From Fasciola hepatica (lineage: Eukaryota > Platyhelminthes > Trematoda > Plagiorchiida > Fasciolidae), in the NCBI GenBank assembly GCA_948099385.1, contig CANUEZ040000031.1:3403001-3467000 (forward strand): a stretch of DNA of 64,000 nt. The letters are read 5' to 3'. Shown piece after piece: positions 54,242-64,000 of the stretch. Numbering within the stretch: position 1 is the stretch's first letter; each line of letters begins with the position of its first letter. A model generated the notes under the pieces. The model made no database searches. It saw only the letters and a program-made list of their open reading frames with translations, and was not told the DNA's origin. The position numbers and the translations under genes are program-made.

Positions 54242-54970
54242 TCACCTCGCAAGACAATGCACACAAGTATAGTCGTCCTCATTGGTGAAACCTGCGCACT
54301 GATAATGTGCCCATCGGCCACACGTTTGGCATTGAACCCATTGAACGTCCTCGTCCAGGTCGACCGTTGGATCCTCTCGCCGACAAACGCTGCAAACGTC
54401 CTTGTTGATTGGAGACGCCGGCCTGTCCAGTTTTCGTTTCTTGTTTGCTATCCGGAATTGGTTGGCCGTAGTTGTCCGACGTTGGCGGAACTGGATACGC
54501 TGCAAAGGGTTGCGTATAACCTGAATATCGCTCTCGTCGGTAAACCGAACTTCCATTAACGGTTTTCTTCTAGACGTTGTTCCCTGTTTTACTGTTAAAT
54601 CTCTTATCGCGGTTCCGACCGTAGGACATTTCGTTAGCTGTACTGGAAGTTGTGGGACATTCTAATATTTCTCGGGTCTCTTTCTCTCGGCCGAACATAG
54701 TGGCGATATCCGACCGGTGTGTTATTCGTTCTACGCCTTCTTTTTCTGGATGCTCGTAGCACAGTCTAACGTTTGACCACAAGCCTATTACGTCTGGTAA
54801 CAAACTTTGCTGGGCTTAAGCCGTTCTGTAGTTTTCCTCCCCAAGATTTGCCAATGCTGCGGCAATATCTCTACCGATATGTTCGCTCTCCCGCATCTTC
54901 TGCGCCTTGGTGGTTATTGTAGACGTCGACGCTTGCGAGATGATGGTGTCTCCACCGGCTAGGGTTATCA
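54242..54970 (-). pseudogene. C-terminal part of a MULE-like gene with a PHD finger
   Basis: The minus strand reads a helical tail (about 54970-54810) with I-G-R-D-I-A-A-A-L-A-N-L-G-E-E-N-Y, then N-V-R-L-C-Y-E-H-P-E-K-E-G (54765) and an intervening stop at 54570. A frame at 54556-54242 follows, ending in a PHD zinc finger: C-S-V-C, then C-Q-T-C-G-R-W-A-H-Y-Q-C and C-V-H-C. A PHD finger usually reads histone marks. The order is as in the C-terminal part of ZSWIM/MULE-type transposases carrying an added finger. A stop and frame changes make it non-functional as it stands, unless spliced around. Confidence 0.6.
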
Positions 54971-55003
54971 CCTCCATACAATCTACTGACCAGCGATTAT
55001 TGG

Positions 55004-55521
55004 CTAGCGCCTATTGAACATCCGACTAGTATATTCCCTTAATTCAGCAGTATTATGGAACGTATCCATCAAGTTAAACACCGCCGACTCTTGAAAAGCT
55101 GTCAGTCTTCGGTTAGCTACATATAAACTAGGATTCCCTACTTGGAACCTATGACTATGGACCATGCACCACTTTGCGACACGATATCCAGTTCCTTGGG
55201 CGACCAAAGTGACGAATGCTCTGCAATCCAGGTTTTGTATCTACAATGAAGTCAAACATTAACAAACAATTATTCTAACCTTGAACCACCTCCACCTTTT
55301 CGACGCCGATGGACACAACAATATTTCACGAAATAATATTTCATTCCGTCGCTAATTGTTAGCCGACGCTTTTTGGCCTGTTTCCATGTTCGGGCATTGT
55401 AATTGTAAAAGCTGGTACTTGTGCATCGCTGGAACTCTCGAAAATCGGTCGCGAATTCATCCAGACCTTCGTAAAAGTCTTTTATCAATCGGGAAAAAGT
55501 ATCGGAATTGTCAACAGTCAT
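55004..55521 (-). pseudogene. N-terminal part of a MULE-like (ZSWIM-type) transposase, two exons
   Basis: Exon 1 (55521-55280) starts MTVDNSDTFSRLIKDFYEG, with Y-F-V-K-Y-C-C-V-H before the splice. A 59-nt intron (GTTAGA to TTGCAG) joins it in frame to exon 2 (55220-55004) with A-F-V-T-L-V, W-C-M-V-H-S-H-R-F-Q and a Leu-rich end. The Cys/His pattern is the zinc-binding N-terminal domain seen in ZSWIM1/3 and MULE transposases. The catalytic DDE core that should follow is absent: the sequence passes within about 50 bp to the C-terminal region. I infer an internally deleted element. Confidence 0.6.
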
Positions 55522-55569
55522 GGTCGTTTACGTGGCTAGCGAGCGAGATGGGTGCTGACATTTTGTAGC

Positions 55570-56600
55570 GCTAGGCCTTATATACCAGCGTAAGTTTGAT
55601 GATATAAACAATATTTTGTAATATTCTTTGCCTCTGGTTACACCCAACAGAATTTATTTCACGTTCTTTTAAACGTAATTTATATCATCACAAAATGTCC
55701 ATTTCAGCTGATATTACCGTTTCATTTGTGGTAGATCGAACTACCACGAACTACCTGAAAATCACTTCGTGAAGTGAACATCATAGGTGTGGTCCGCCAG
55801 CCGTATTGCGCTCGCACATCATTGTGGGCGGCTTGCAAGCTCGATGTGCGCCGGCCAATGCGGGGGACCTGACCGCGCCCCGCATCGTTGGGATTGGCGT
55901 GAGTGATCATTGATGTTTTTACAGAGGCCAGAGCGGCCAAAATAAGAGTATGTGGTCTGGGATTGATTAGTCAGGTTGTGAGGGCTCGGACAACGGAGCC
56001 AACGAGAACAGCGAGTGGTAGATGGCCATACTGCATTAGTATCCAGGTGCACCAGCCAGATAGATGGTCATTGTAGTGCTCGAGGTGGTTGGCCGGCATT
56101 GAGGATCACTGAAAAAAGTGAGATAGAGTGACGCTGTCTGGGTATGGCCCAGATTAGGATCAACAGTTAACAGAAAGACGAACCAAAGTGAAGCACGGGC
56201 CCATCGATTCAGCTGATCCTTAAGACAAATTGTGGCCATGGAAGGTGGGACTAAAAAGGGAAACGCATAAGTAGGAACCAGAAGATTCATTAGGGTTATT
56301 ACTTGGCTAGAGTAGTCGTTCAGAAGAAGAAAAGACCGAGTTTCGTACGAATTTACGGAGGAAACTAAGCTGGGTTATATGGTGGGGGCAGAATCGGTGA
56401 CGCCCTGAGTGAATGTTGAGTCCAGTTAGTGAGCCGCGCCAAGTGAGAGGAATATGACTGAATTTTCCAGTACAAAACCGCAGAGGTTTTGATGGAAGTA
56501 CACGTGGTGGGACCTGATGTGGAAGAGTGGCAACGCAGGCAAAAAGATATCGAGGAGTCTTGTGTTGCCCACCGTGCTAGCATCAATAACAACAGGACAG
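55570..56600. other. No recognised gene
   Basis: Nothing on either strand matches a family I know. The open frames are shadows without conserved blocks. Confidence 0.5.
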
Positions 56601-56603
56601 TAA

Positions 56604-56643
56604 TGTATATATATATATATCTATGTACATATAAATGTACGTA

Positions 56644-56682
<39 letters not shown>
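56604..56682. repeat. (TA)n microsatellite
   Basis: Two TA tracts, with a run of about 18 dinucleotides at 56646-56682, separated by GTACATATAAATGTACGTAC. This lies outside the minisatellite at 53.6 kb and lacks its boxes. Confidence 0.95.
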
Positions 56683-56684
<2 letters not shown>

Positions 56685-57179
56685 CGGACCACAGCGTAGT
56701 TACTGTTGCAAATCCTATTTCTTGGTTGAGATTGGTTTCAGGGCCGCAGACGGGATATAACTAAATAGCGGCAGTGAATCTTGGAGCAGATGAGGCATAT
56801 TGGCAACCTGTGAGGGGTATTACTGTGGCCCTCCCAAAAAGGCGAAAGCATCTGGAAGGACTTATCTCATAGTGAAGCCAGCAGAAGTCCATAAGTCAGT
56901 ATGGAAAAGAATAAGTGGATGCAGACATGCTTTAAGTCGGTCTACAGCGAAGTCTAGGAAAAGCGGTCAAAAAGAGCATCCACAGTTCAACAGCGGTGAA
57001 ATAAATTTTGAAGGTGAGTTGGTGCAAGAAAGCAGAGTAATGGCTTAAAAGTCAGGGCTTTTCTCGCAAGCTTGACTTTCAGTTATGTGAACTTCGAATA
57101 AGCGCAAAACTGTTGGGACAGAATGGAATTTAATAATAGCATGCACGAAAGCATATTTTGACTGAGAAGATCTGATGGG

Positions 57180-59540
57180 CAAAGGAAGTTTATTTCAGAT
57201 TCTGGAATGCGCGAAGAGGAAGAACTTACGGCGTAGAGCAGTCCTCGCGGAGGGTCTGTTAATAGTATACTGTCTATTGCGGCGTGAATATCCAGTACCC
57301 GGGGAGAAACACAACTGGCTGGAAGAATAAGATTGCTTGGTCAAAAGCTTATACAGAAATACCAGGTCCAGACTGATGTGACGAAGCCACAGTTGTTCGA
57401 TCTTGAGAGCTAAACATCGTTCCGTGTTGTTCAGGTTTGACAACGAACTGGTTAGCTGCTTTGAGAATCTTGTCTGAATACATTCAGCAATATTCCTTCG
57501 GATTTTTGCATTCTAGGGAAGATCAATGGACGATATCCGAGAAGGGACCTGGCATGAACTTTGTACATGTAAAGAATGCTCCCCCCAAGCTGAAAGGACC
57601 TGGACGGAAGACCGAGACACTCTTCAGCCTTCACCCTTCAGAAGACAGCTTGTTTGGAGAAGTTGGAAGGGCAAGAATAAACTAGGCCAGGTTCTGTTAC
57701 TAAGGGATGGCTTTCGATAAGTGAACCGCCAATGCATGAAGAACCTCCAGGAACCCGGCATTTGTAGAAAAAAACACTCATCGTCGGAGAATTTCATCGT
57801 ACAGGTTGAGCACCATTCATCAGGAGCGTCCAAGCCAGCGGAGATTTTAGGAGCGGCTTTACTGAATTTGCCGGGCGAAAAATTGTAGACTAACCTGATG
57901 TTGTCCGCGAACAAGAACGGAGTGCTATTGGGTGTTGTCGGGAACATATCGTTCATACAGAGGAACGAAAGAAGGGGGCTAAAACATTGCCCTGAACAAC
58001 GTCGTTAGTAATAGGCCTGGGGCTAGAGGTGTACCTGTGGATCAAGACAACCTGTGAACGACGGGAACCATGAAGGAAAGGGGTCGACAATGTTAAATGA
58101 CCGTAGCTTTGTTAAAAGGTGGGAGTTAGGTACACGATCAAATGCCTTAGATTAGTCAAGGTAAAGAACTACAAAAGATTTCCCACCTTCGGCAGAGTTA
58201 GTGACGAGATTCAGAAAATCATGCTGACAAGTAAGGCAGAACGGCGAAAGGAAGAACCCATGTCGGCTGTCATTCATAAGGTTGAAGTTTAATAAGCAGT
58301 TAATATTGTGATCCTTAACCACTTTTTCCTGTGTTCTGTATAAAATGGGGGTATGATTTATAGGGTGATAATTGGGTACCCCAAGTGGAGGTCCCTTTTT
58401 ATGAATGGAAACGGCTACCGGCCGCTTACAGTTATCAGGTACGATGCTACCATTAAGTGAAAGATTGAAGGGTTCAAGCAGCAACAGGGGAGATCCGGTC
58501 CGCCGTTGACAAGGGAAACTGGTGGTAGGCCATCGGGGCCTAATCGAGGGGAGCGTTTGCTATTTGACAGTAGCTTAGAAATAATTTTGGCATCGAAGGG
58601 TATCGTAGAAAGGGCAGAGTCAGTAACTGGTGAATATGGGGGAGGTGCAATGCCAGTAGCTGAAGCCATGGCTGAAGCAAAGGACGGATTGAAGGCTTCG
58701 GCTATGCAAGGTGGGGAGGTGAGAGGTGAGTTACTATCCAGAATCAGGGGCTGGAATTCGGCCTTTATATTAGCGTCTCTAGATTTGTGCAACACAGAAA
58801 GAAGTTGTGATTTGTTTGGATGACCTAATGCTTGACTTCTTGGTCAAGAAGTCGCGCACTATTACCTCGTCGAATAAGTGCGGAGAGGCGGTTCAAAAAG
58901 TAAGAATTGAAAAGTTGTTGGAATTATGTGGTTGCTTGAGAAGTTGATAATACTTCTCGGGAAGTGACGAGACAGGAAACTTCTTTTTAGGTACAACCTA
59001 GAAGGTATAAAACCACTTTTCAGACAGTCGGAAGAGGAGTAGAAAATATCCGCAGCAAGCTGAGGGTCATGGGTGGAGAAATACTCAACCCATTATTTTT
59101 GGCGAATAAGCGTGATTAGCAAGACCCATTTCTGCGTAGAAGTGTGTTGTTGGTGTGTTGTGCGGGATTGAGTGGGCCACTAAGGGGTAGGTGGCAGATA
59201 ACCCTTTTATGGCCACTGCCGGGGAAATTTTGTGTAACTGGCATGTCTATGAGTGGCATGTCGTGAATATATATCAGATCTAGTATTCTCCCGCTTCTGG
59301 TAGTTTCGACAACATGTTGCTTCCAGCCACGGAGACAAATACTAGGAAATAGGTCTATAGAATTGGGAGGAGCCGAGAGGACAAGCCAACAAAGATGAGG
59401 GAGAATAAAGTCACCCGCAGTAAGCTTGGTTCCGGAAGGAAGGAAAGAGAGGTATTTGGAAGATCTAGTAAGAAGTGGAAAGAAGGAAATGAGGGAATTT
59501 GGGGAGCGATACAAGCAGCCAATGTAAAGAGCAGTGCTTT
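57180..59540 (-). mobile_element. LINE family L, copy 3, minus strand, decayed
   Basis: The minus strand reads G-C-L-Y-R-S-P-N-S near 59515 and A-G-D-F-I near 59410 (normally A-G-D-F-N), then S-G-R-I-L-D-L. RT has G-P-D-G-L-P-P near 58540, N-Y-H-P-I-N-H-T-P near 58370 and R-H-G-F near 58260. The catalytic box is F-A-D-N (near 57905), where the second Asp is lost. The C-terminal part ends near 57195. The first part of the endonuclease and the proline-rich region are missing; the palindrome array begins at that break. Confidence 0.83.
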
Positions 59541-59790
59541 TCCAAGTAGCACGCCCCACGTTTGCCCCATGGGGCACGCATGGAGCAAACTTGGGGCAGA
59601 CGTGGGGCTGCCCCAAGCTTACCATTGAAAAACTTGGGGCAGCGTTACCGTTGCCCAAGTTTGCCCTATGGGGCAGCCCGAAGTTTGCCCCATGCGTGCC
59701 CCATGGGGCAAACTTAGGGCTAGCCCAAACCTTGGGGCAGCCGCATGGGGCAAGCTTGGGGCAAACTTGGGGCTAGCCCCAACCTTTATA
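59540..59790. repeat. Array of GGGGC/GCCCC palindromes
   Basis: About 250 bp are built from short motifs such as AAACTTGGGGCA, AGTTTGCCCCAT and GGGGCTAGCCCC. Perfect palindromes include TGCCCCATGGGGCA at 59563-59576 and 59697-59710, and GGGGCTAGCCCC at 59769-59780. Motifs occur in both directions, so the array could fold into many alternative hairpins. It abuts the 5' break of LINE copy 3. I know no family that matches it. Confidence 0.85.
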
Positions 59791-60560
59791 ATACGTTACA
59801 CGAAACCAGATCCAACCGCCGTTTCATGGTCTACTACTGATGTATAATTCCATTTTGGCCGTTTGCGTACGCGTCCCACATGCACCAATTTCTGTCTTAT
59901 ATGTAATTGAAAATTGAAAGCCAAATTCTCAATACGAAAAATTTATTTACATTAAAAAGTGTGTTTTGTACAGATTCGTAATGATCCATCAAAGCACATT
60001 GTCATTGAACGTAGGATACATTTGTCGGTGGTCGCGATATCTGCAGATGGGAAAAAAATGTATACTGTTATTGGCGAACTGTCAGTAAATCACTGCACCA
60101 TTATAGATGAAGTGACAATGAAATCCGATGCAAATATAATCAACGAATGGCATGGTATTTTTCAATGACGGTTGCAAGTTGAAAAAAGATCAATCTATGT
60201 TAATATTTGGTAATGGAGCGGTCTGTCGATGTAAATCGAGCAACACAGGCTTGCATATAACTGCTGGTTTTGCACAAATAACATATTTGATACGGATAGC
60301 GAAAGTGGCGTAAGGGAAAGAAGCGTAATTCCGACGTAATTCGAGAAACGACTAATGTACTTCAAACTTTAGTCTTACAGTAAACTTATTTCTGCTAACC
60401 GTTGCGAAGAAATAAGGCATTTCCGTTTCATTCTACTTACCTACTACATCTGCAACCTGCCCCTCGATCACGAGCGTTGTGGAACCAATTTCTGATGTGT
60501 CTGTCGATTTTCATAGTTGTTTCCTCGAAAAAAAACGCACTGAATCTGATAGCGTCTAGT
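59791..60560. other. No recognised gene; one exon-like frame
   Basis: A 69-codon frame at 59959-60168 is preceded by a possible acceptor (TTTTGTACAG) and reads smoothly, with V-V-A-I-S-A-D-G-K-K-M-Y-T. I do not recognise it. It could be an exon or chance. Confidence 0.25.
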
Positions 60561-60562
60561 AG

Positions 60563-63500
60563 ATGGTGAGACCACTAATAAACCGATATATCTTTTATTG
60601 CTTTGATGAGTTTATGATTGCAGACGGCTATCCTCTTGCTGCTACCGAGCCAGCAGCACCTGACTGCGACGTCGTCTCTCACCACAGCAGACAGCATTTG
60701 CTTTACCGGTGGTACATCCCACGGCTACTCAGTTTCGACGCAAAATGCCAATTTTTTTCGTTATATACCCTGGGCGGAAAATGGCCCCATACCATAGCTC
60801 TATCCCGGCATATTCGTCCTCACCTGTTCCCCAATGGTGGTATAACCATCAGTCCACCAACTCGTATTTCGCCCACAAACCGAGGCCCTGCCTCTATAAT
60901 TGCAGACAATACTTCTAACTTCCATCCACTCCACACTGGTTCTTCGCCTCAGACTCCTCCACTCATCCTTGACGAAGCTCCCCTTGCCCTCTTGGTCGAT
61001 CCTGCGGCGGCCGGCCACTCCACGCGCTCCCAATCAAACTCAGAAATCACTGAATTCGATCGTACTACCTGTCCCACCAGCACTCCCCCAATCTTTGCTG
61101 GTAATTCTGATACTGACCAAACGTCCCTCTATTGGTCCTTGACTTACACACACAGTAATCTACCCAGGACTATCTCATCCACCTCATCTGTACCAGGACT
61201 AGCACCACCACTATCTCTATCTCCTTCAGCCCCAACTCTCGCACAACTGCCTGTTGCGACAGTGCAAGGAAGCACAACGCGTATGTCTGTTTTGTCATCA
61301 ATATTCGCTCACTACCAGCAAAAATTCACCTTCTGCGTGCCCGGGTCCTTGTGTCTAACTACGATTTCATCCTCATCACGGAAACGTGGCTTAACGCAAG
61401 CACTCCCAACTTAGACTTCACAATATCGGGCTACAAGGCTTTTAGCAACTCTAGAATGCATTGTCGAGGAAAAGGTTGTCTAATATACTGCAGAGAATCT
61501 TTTCCTGTTTCGTTAATGCAACACCCAGTCCTCGACGAGGTTGATGACTCGTTCTGAGTAACAGTTAAAGTGCAGTCACAAGAACTCTTGCTTGGATGCA
61601 TCTATCGATCACCTGAATCAACCAGGGACAATATTGTACCTATTATTGACGCTTTCCACTTTGCCTCCACTAACCCCATCGATCACAAGTTGATTGCGAG
61701 TGATTTCAACGCTCCAGGAGTGCGTTGGCCATCACACTCTGGCCCACGACGTTATCAGGATTTCGTTACCTGTACACACCTCGGTGGTTGGACTCAACAC
61801 GTTCAGTCACCTACTAGAGGAAACAATACTCTAGATCTTCTGTTCTCTCAAGGACTAAATAAGGTGACAACCTCTGTAGGAGATAGCTTCCCCAGGTGTG
61901 ACCACAGGGCCGTCTCGTGCGCGTTCTCTGTACCAAAAATCGTTATTTCCTCCGTACCGTCTGCCAGACCATATCACTTAGCTCACTGGAGCAGCCTTCC
62001 AAACATAATCAGATCTCAAAATTGGGAGAAATCATTTCTTTCGCCCGATCCTCAGGTGGTAGCAGATCAACTATATTCTGTTCTCAATCAGTCTTTAAAC
62101 ACCATCACCCCAACTATGCCACCACTGACGAATTCTAGAACAAACAGACTCTCGCGGATGAAATCTAAACTCTCAAAACTTCAACAGCTTGCACTCAAAA
62201 CCCGGGAATTTTCGGTATATATCCAAATGGACCGACTGTCAGCGAAAATCAAATCACTAACTGAACTGATGCTTACTCAGCAAGAGTCAAAAGCTTTGTG
62301 CCACCCCAAGAAGATGGAAATCCTGAGTAGGTTGATGAGAAGAAGAAACCCCCAACCCCGCAAGATTATACCTTTCATCACTGGTAACAACTCCCATCTG
62401 GATAAACTGGAAGAAATAGCTGAAGCGTTCAACACATTTTTCACTTCAGCCCTAACGGCCAGTGTTCCCACTCCTGGAATACACTCTTCATGTTTACCCA
62501 GAGAGACTCTGTCCACAGTTTCATTTCACCCCAACGATATTTCTCCACTTCTAGTCTCTATGAAACCATTTTACCGCCCAGGTCCGGACGGCATTCCGCC
62601 GGCGGCCTTTACTCTGGGGGGTCCAGACATTCCCACCCTTCTATCGAATTTATTTAACCCGTCTATGAAATTTAGCTCGTTTCTTATCAACGGAAAACCT
62701 CTACAATTATCCCCTTGCACAAAAAAGGCTCCGTTCATGTTCTTGAGAATTATCGTCCTATTAATCATACACCGATTATCTCCAGAATCATGGAGAAGCT
62801 CATTAAGAATAAGATAATGACCCACCTCTTAACAAATAACTTGCTCAATGTGGGCCAACACGGTTTCCTGAAAAACCGTTCGTGCTCTACTTGTCAAGTT
62901 AATTTCTTGAACTCAGTCACGGAGGCTGCTGACAAAGGCATGTCCATGATTATTATCCTGCTTGATATGAAGAAGGCTTTCGACCGAGTCTCACACTCGG
63001 CTCTTATCGCAGGCCAAATCTTATGGCATCATGGACCCGTTACTCGGTTTGTTGGATTCTTATTTCTCCGACCGTTATCAGTTGGTTCAGATTAATGGTT
63101 CCGTCTCCAAACCCAAACCTGTCACCAGTGGTGTCATACAAGGCAGCGTTTTGGGTCCACTTCTTTTCCTCATTTACATAAATGATGTCTTCAGTGTCGT
63201 TCGCCATGGCAGTCTCCACCTTTTCGCGGACGACATAAAAATCTTGTATAGTTTTGATTCTAGTCAACTTAGAACAGTTATCAATGACATACGGCAAGAT
63301 TTAACAGCCCTTAGTTCTTGGTGCACCACTTCATTTATGAAATTTTCTGCTGAGAAAAGCAACATTCTTACGTTCAAATGCAATGTCCCCCCAGGTATGT
63401 TCAGTATTGACGATCACCCGATTTCCATCAGTCCGTTAGTACGAGATTTAGGTTTGCAATATTCAGCCACCTTCACTTTCTCTGAACATACTACCACTCA

Positions 63501-64000
63501 AATTGCCAAGGCTAGAAGACTGATAGGCCTGCTTCATAGGACATTCCGCCTCCCAGAAAGCAAATTCAGCACATATAAGACCCACGTTAGGCCCCTTCTG
63601 GAATACTGTTCCATAATCTACTCTAACATGCGCCGGTGGGACAGAGTGGCTATTGAAAACGTTCAACGGCTTGTGACAAAAGAGTTAATCGGCTTTACCA
63701 CTCAACTCAATTACAGCCAACGCTGTGGACATTTGAAACTAGATCCGCTATGGCTTAGACGCATGAAGCTGAACCTCGTATTTTTTCATGGTGTTGTTGT
63801 AAAAAGAATCATCGAATCAGCACCGCAGTTCAGAAACCCAACGGACTCACAGTATTCTTTAAGACTGAGAGACAACACAGTTACTGTTCCCATCTGTAGA
63901 ACTGCTCTTAGATCTAACTTTTTCCTGGTTAAGTATGCAGCTTTATGGAACAAATTACCCCATGATATACGTTCTATAAAGCCATCTAAGACGTTTAAGG
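60563..64000 (+). mobile_element. LINE family L, copy 4, runs off the window
   Basis: A proline- and threonine-rich open stretch (60563-61300) is followed by endonuclease with L-I-T-E-T-W-L (61375), G-C-I-Y-R-S-P (61598) and S-D-F-N (61700, usually G-D-F-N). Next is a clean frame of 415 codons to 62817. RT continues after a frameshift near 62715 with N-Y-R-P-I-N-H-T-P, G-Q-H-G-F-L and L-L-D-M-K-K-A-F-D-R-V. A second frameshift (about 63060) leads to G-S-V-L-G-P-L-L-F-L and the catalytic F-A-D-D (63223-63234), then an open frame to the window end. The RT residues are all kept. This is the best-preserved copy of the family here. Confidence 0.9.
61570..62817 (+). pseudogene. Endonuclease-RT part of LINE copy 4
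   Basis: This longest clean piece holds the second half of the endonuclease (S-D-F-N, P-T-R-G-N-N-T-L-D-L, C-D-H-R in place of S-D-H-R), a basic linker and the first part of RT with R-P-G-P-D-G-I-P-P-A. A TGA at 61557-61559 precedes it, and a frameshift near 62700 ends it. The endonuclease has two changed key residues, so this copy is unlikely to cut DNA. Confidence 0.8.

Noticed and set aside
54067..55760. Terminal inverted repeats of the MULE-like element
   Set aside because: Short matches such as ACGAAGTGAAC near 54100 and 55770 are partly self-palindromic and too weak to define ends.

Overview
The window looks like a piece of a large, repeat-rich flatworm genome. A tapeworm with a diphyllobothriid-like big genome is my best guess, and a trematode is possible. 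The grounds are a split animal gene with introns of 0.1 to 7.9 kb, RTE and CR1/Jockey-like LINEs of the flatworm type, a CsRn1-like Ty3/Gypsy element with the Cys-His-Cys-Cys Gag motif, BEL/Pao elements, a CACTA transposon and tRNA-derived SINE-like repeats. Nothing bacterial or viral was recognised. The species call is inference.

Region 1 to 20.5 kb (minus strand) is one host gene, a DHHC palmitoyltransferase of the ZDHHC2/15/20 group. Five exons join in frame into 192 codons (exon 1 at 20020 to 19894, exon 5 at 2687 to 2567); the 3' exons are not identified. Its introns hold a full-length but dead Ty3/Gypsy element in antisense (3214-7353, matched 192-bp LTRs and a 4-bp target duplication), several RTE fragments and two inverted SINE-like repeats. 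The DHHC motif itself sits in a 33-nt exon flanked by two nested pairs of inverted repeats.

Region 20.2 to 26.2 kb holds a short tandem-repeat block upstream of that gene, then two broken non-LTR elements in divergent orientation. Region 26.3 to 35.3 kb has a young BEL/Pao element with nearly identical 359-bp LTRs and the target duplication ATTGT that lacks its reverse transcriptase, followed on the minus strand by a decayed relative that does carry reverse transcriptase. Region 35.7 to 50.1 kb is a chain of mobile elements: a CACTA transposon (35745-40849), a nearly intact CsRn1-like Gypsy element (from 40881), a LINE that starts inside the Gypsy 3' LTR, and a processed copy of a penta-EF-hand (PDCD6/ALG-2-like) gene inside that LINE.

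Region 50.2 to 64 kb has an old BEL/Pao copy with the same reverse-transcriptase-less layout as the young one, an AT-rich minisatellite, a MULE-like (ZSWIM-type) gene remnant that ends in a PHD finger, a minus-strand LINE remnant abutting a dense array of GGGGC/GCCCC palindromes, and a plus-strand LINE copy that runs off the end of the window. No tRNA or rRNA gene, CRISPR array or origin was seen.
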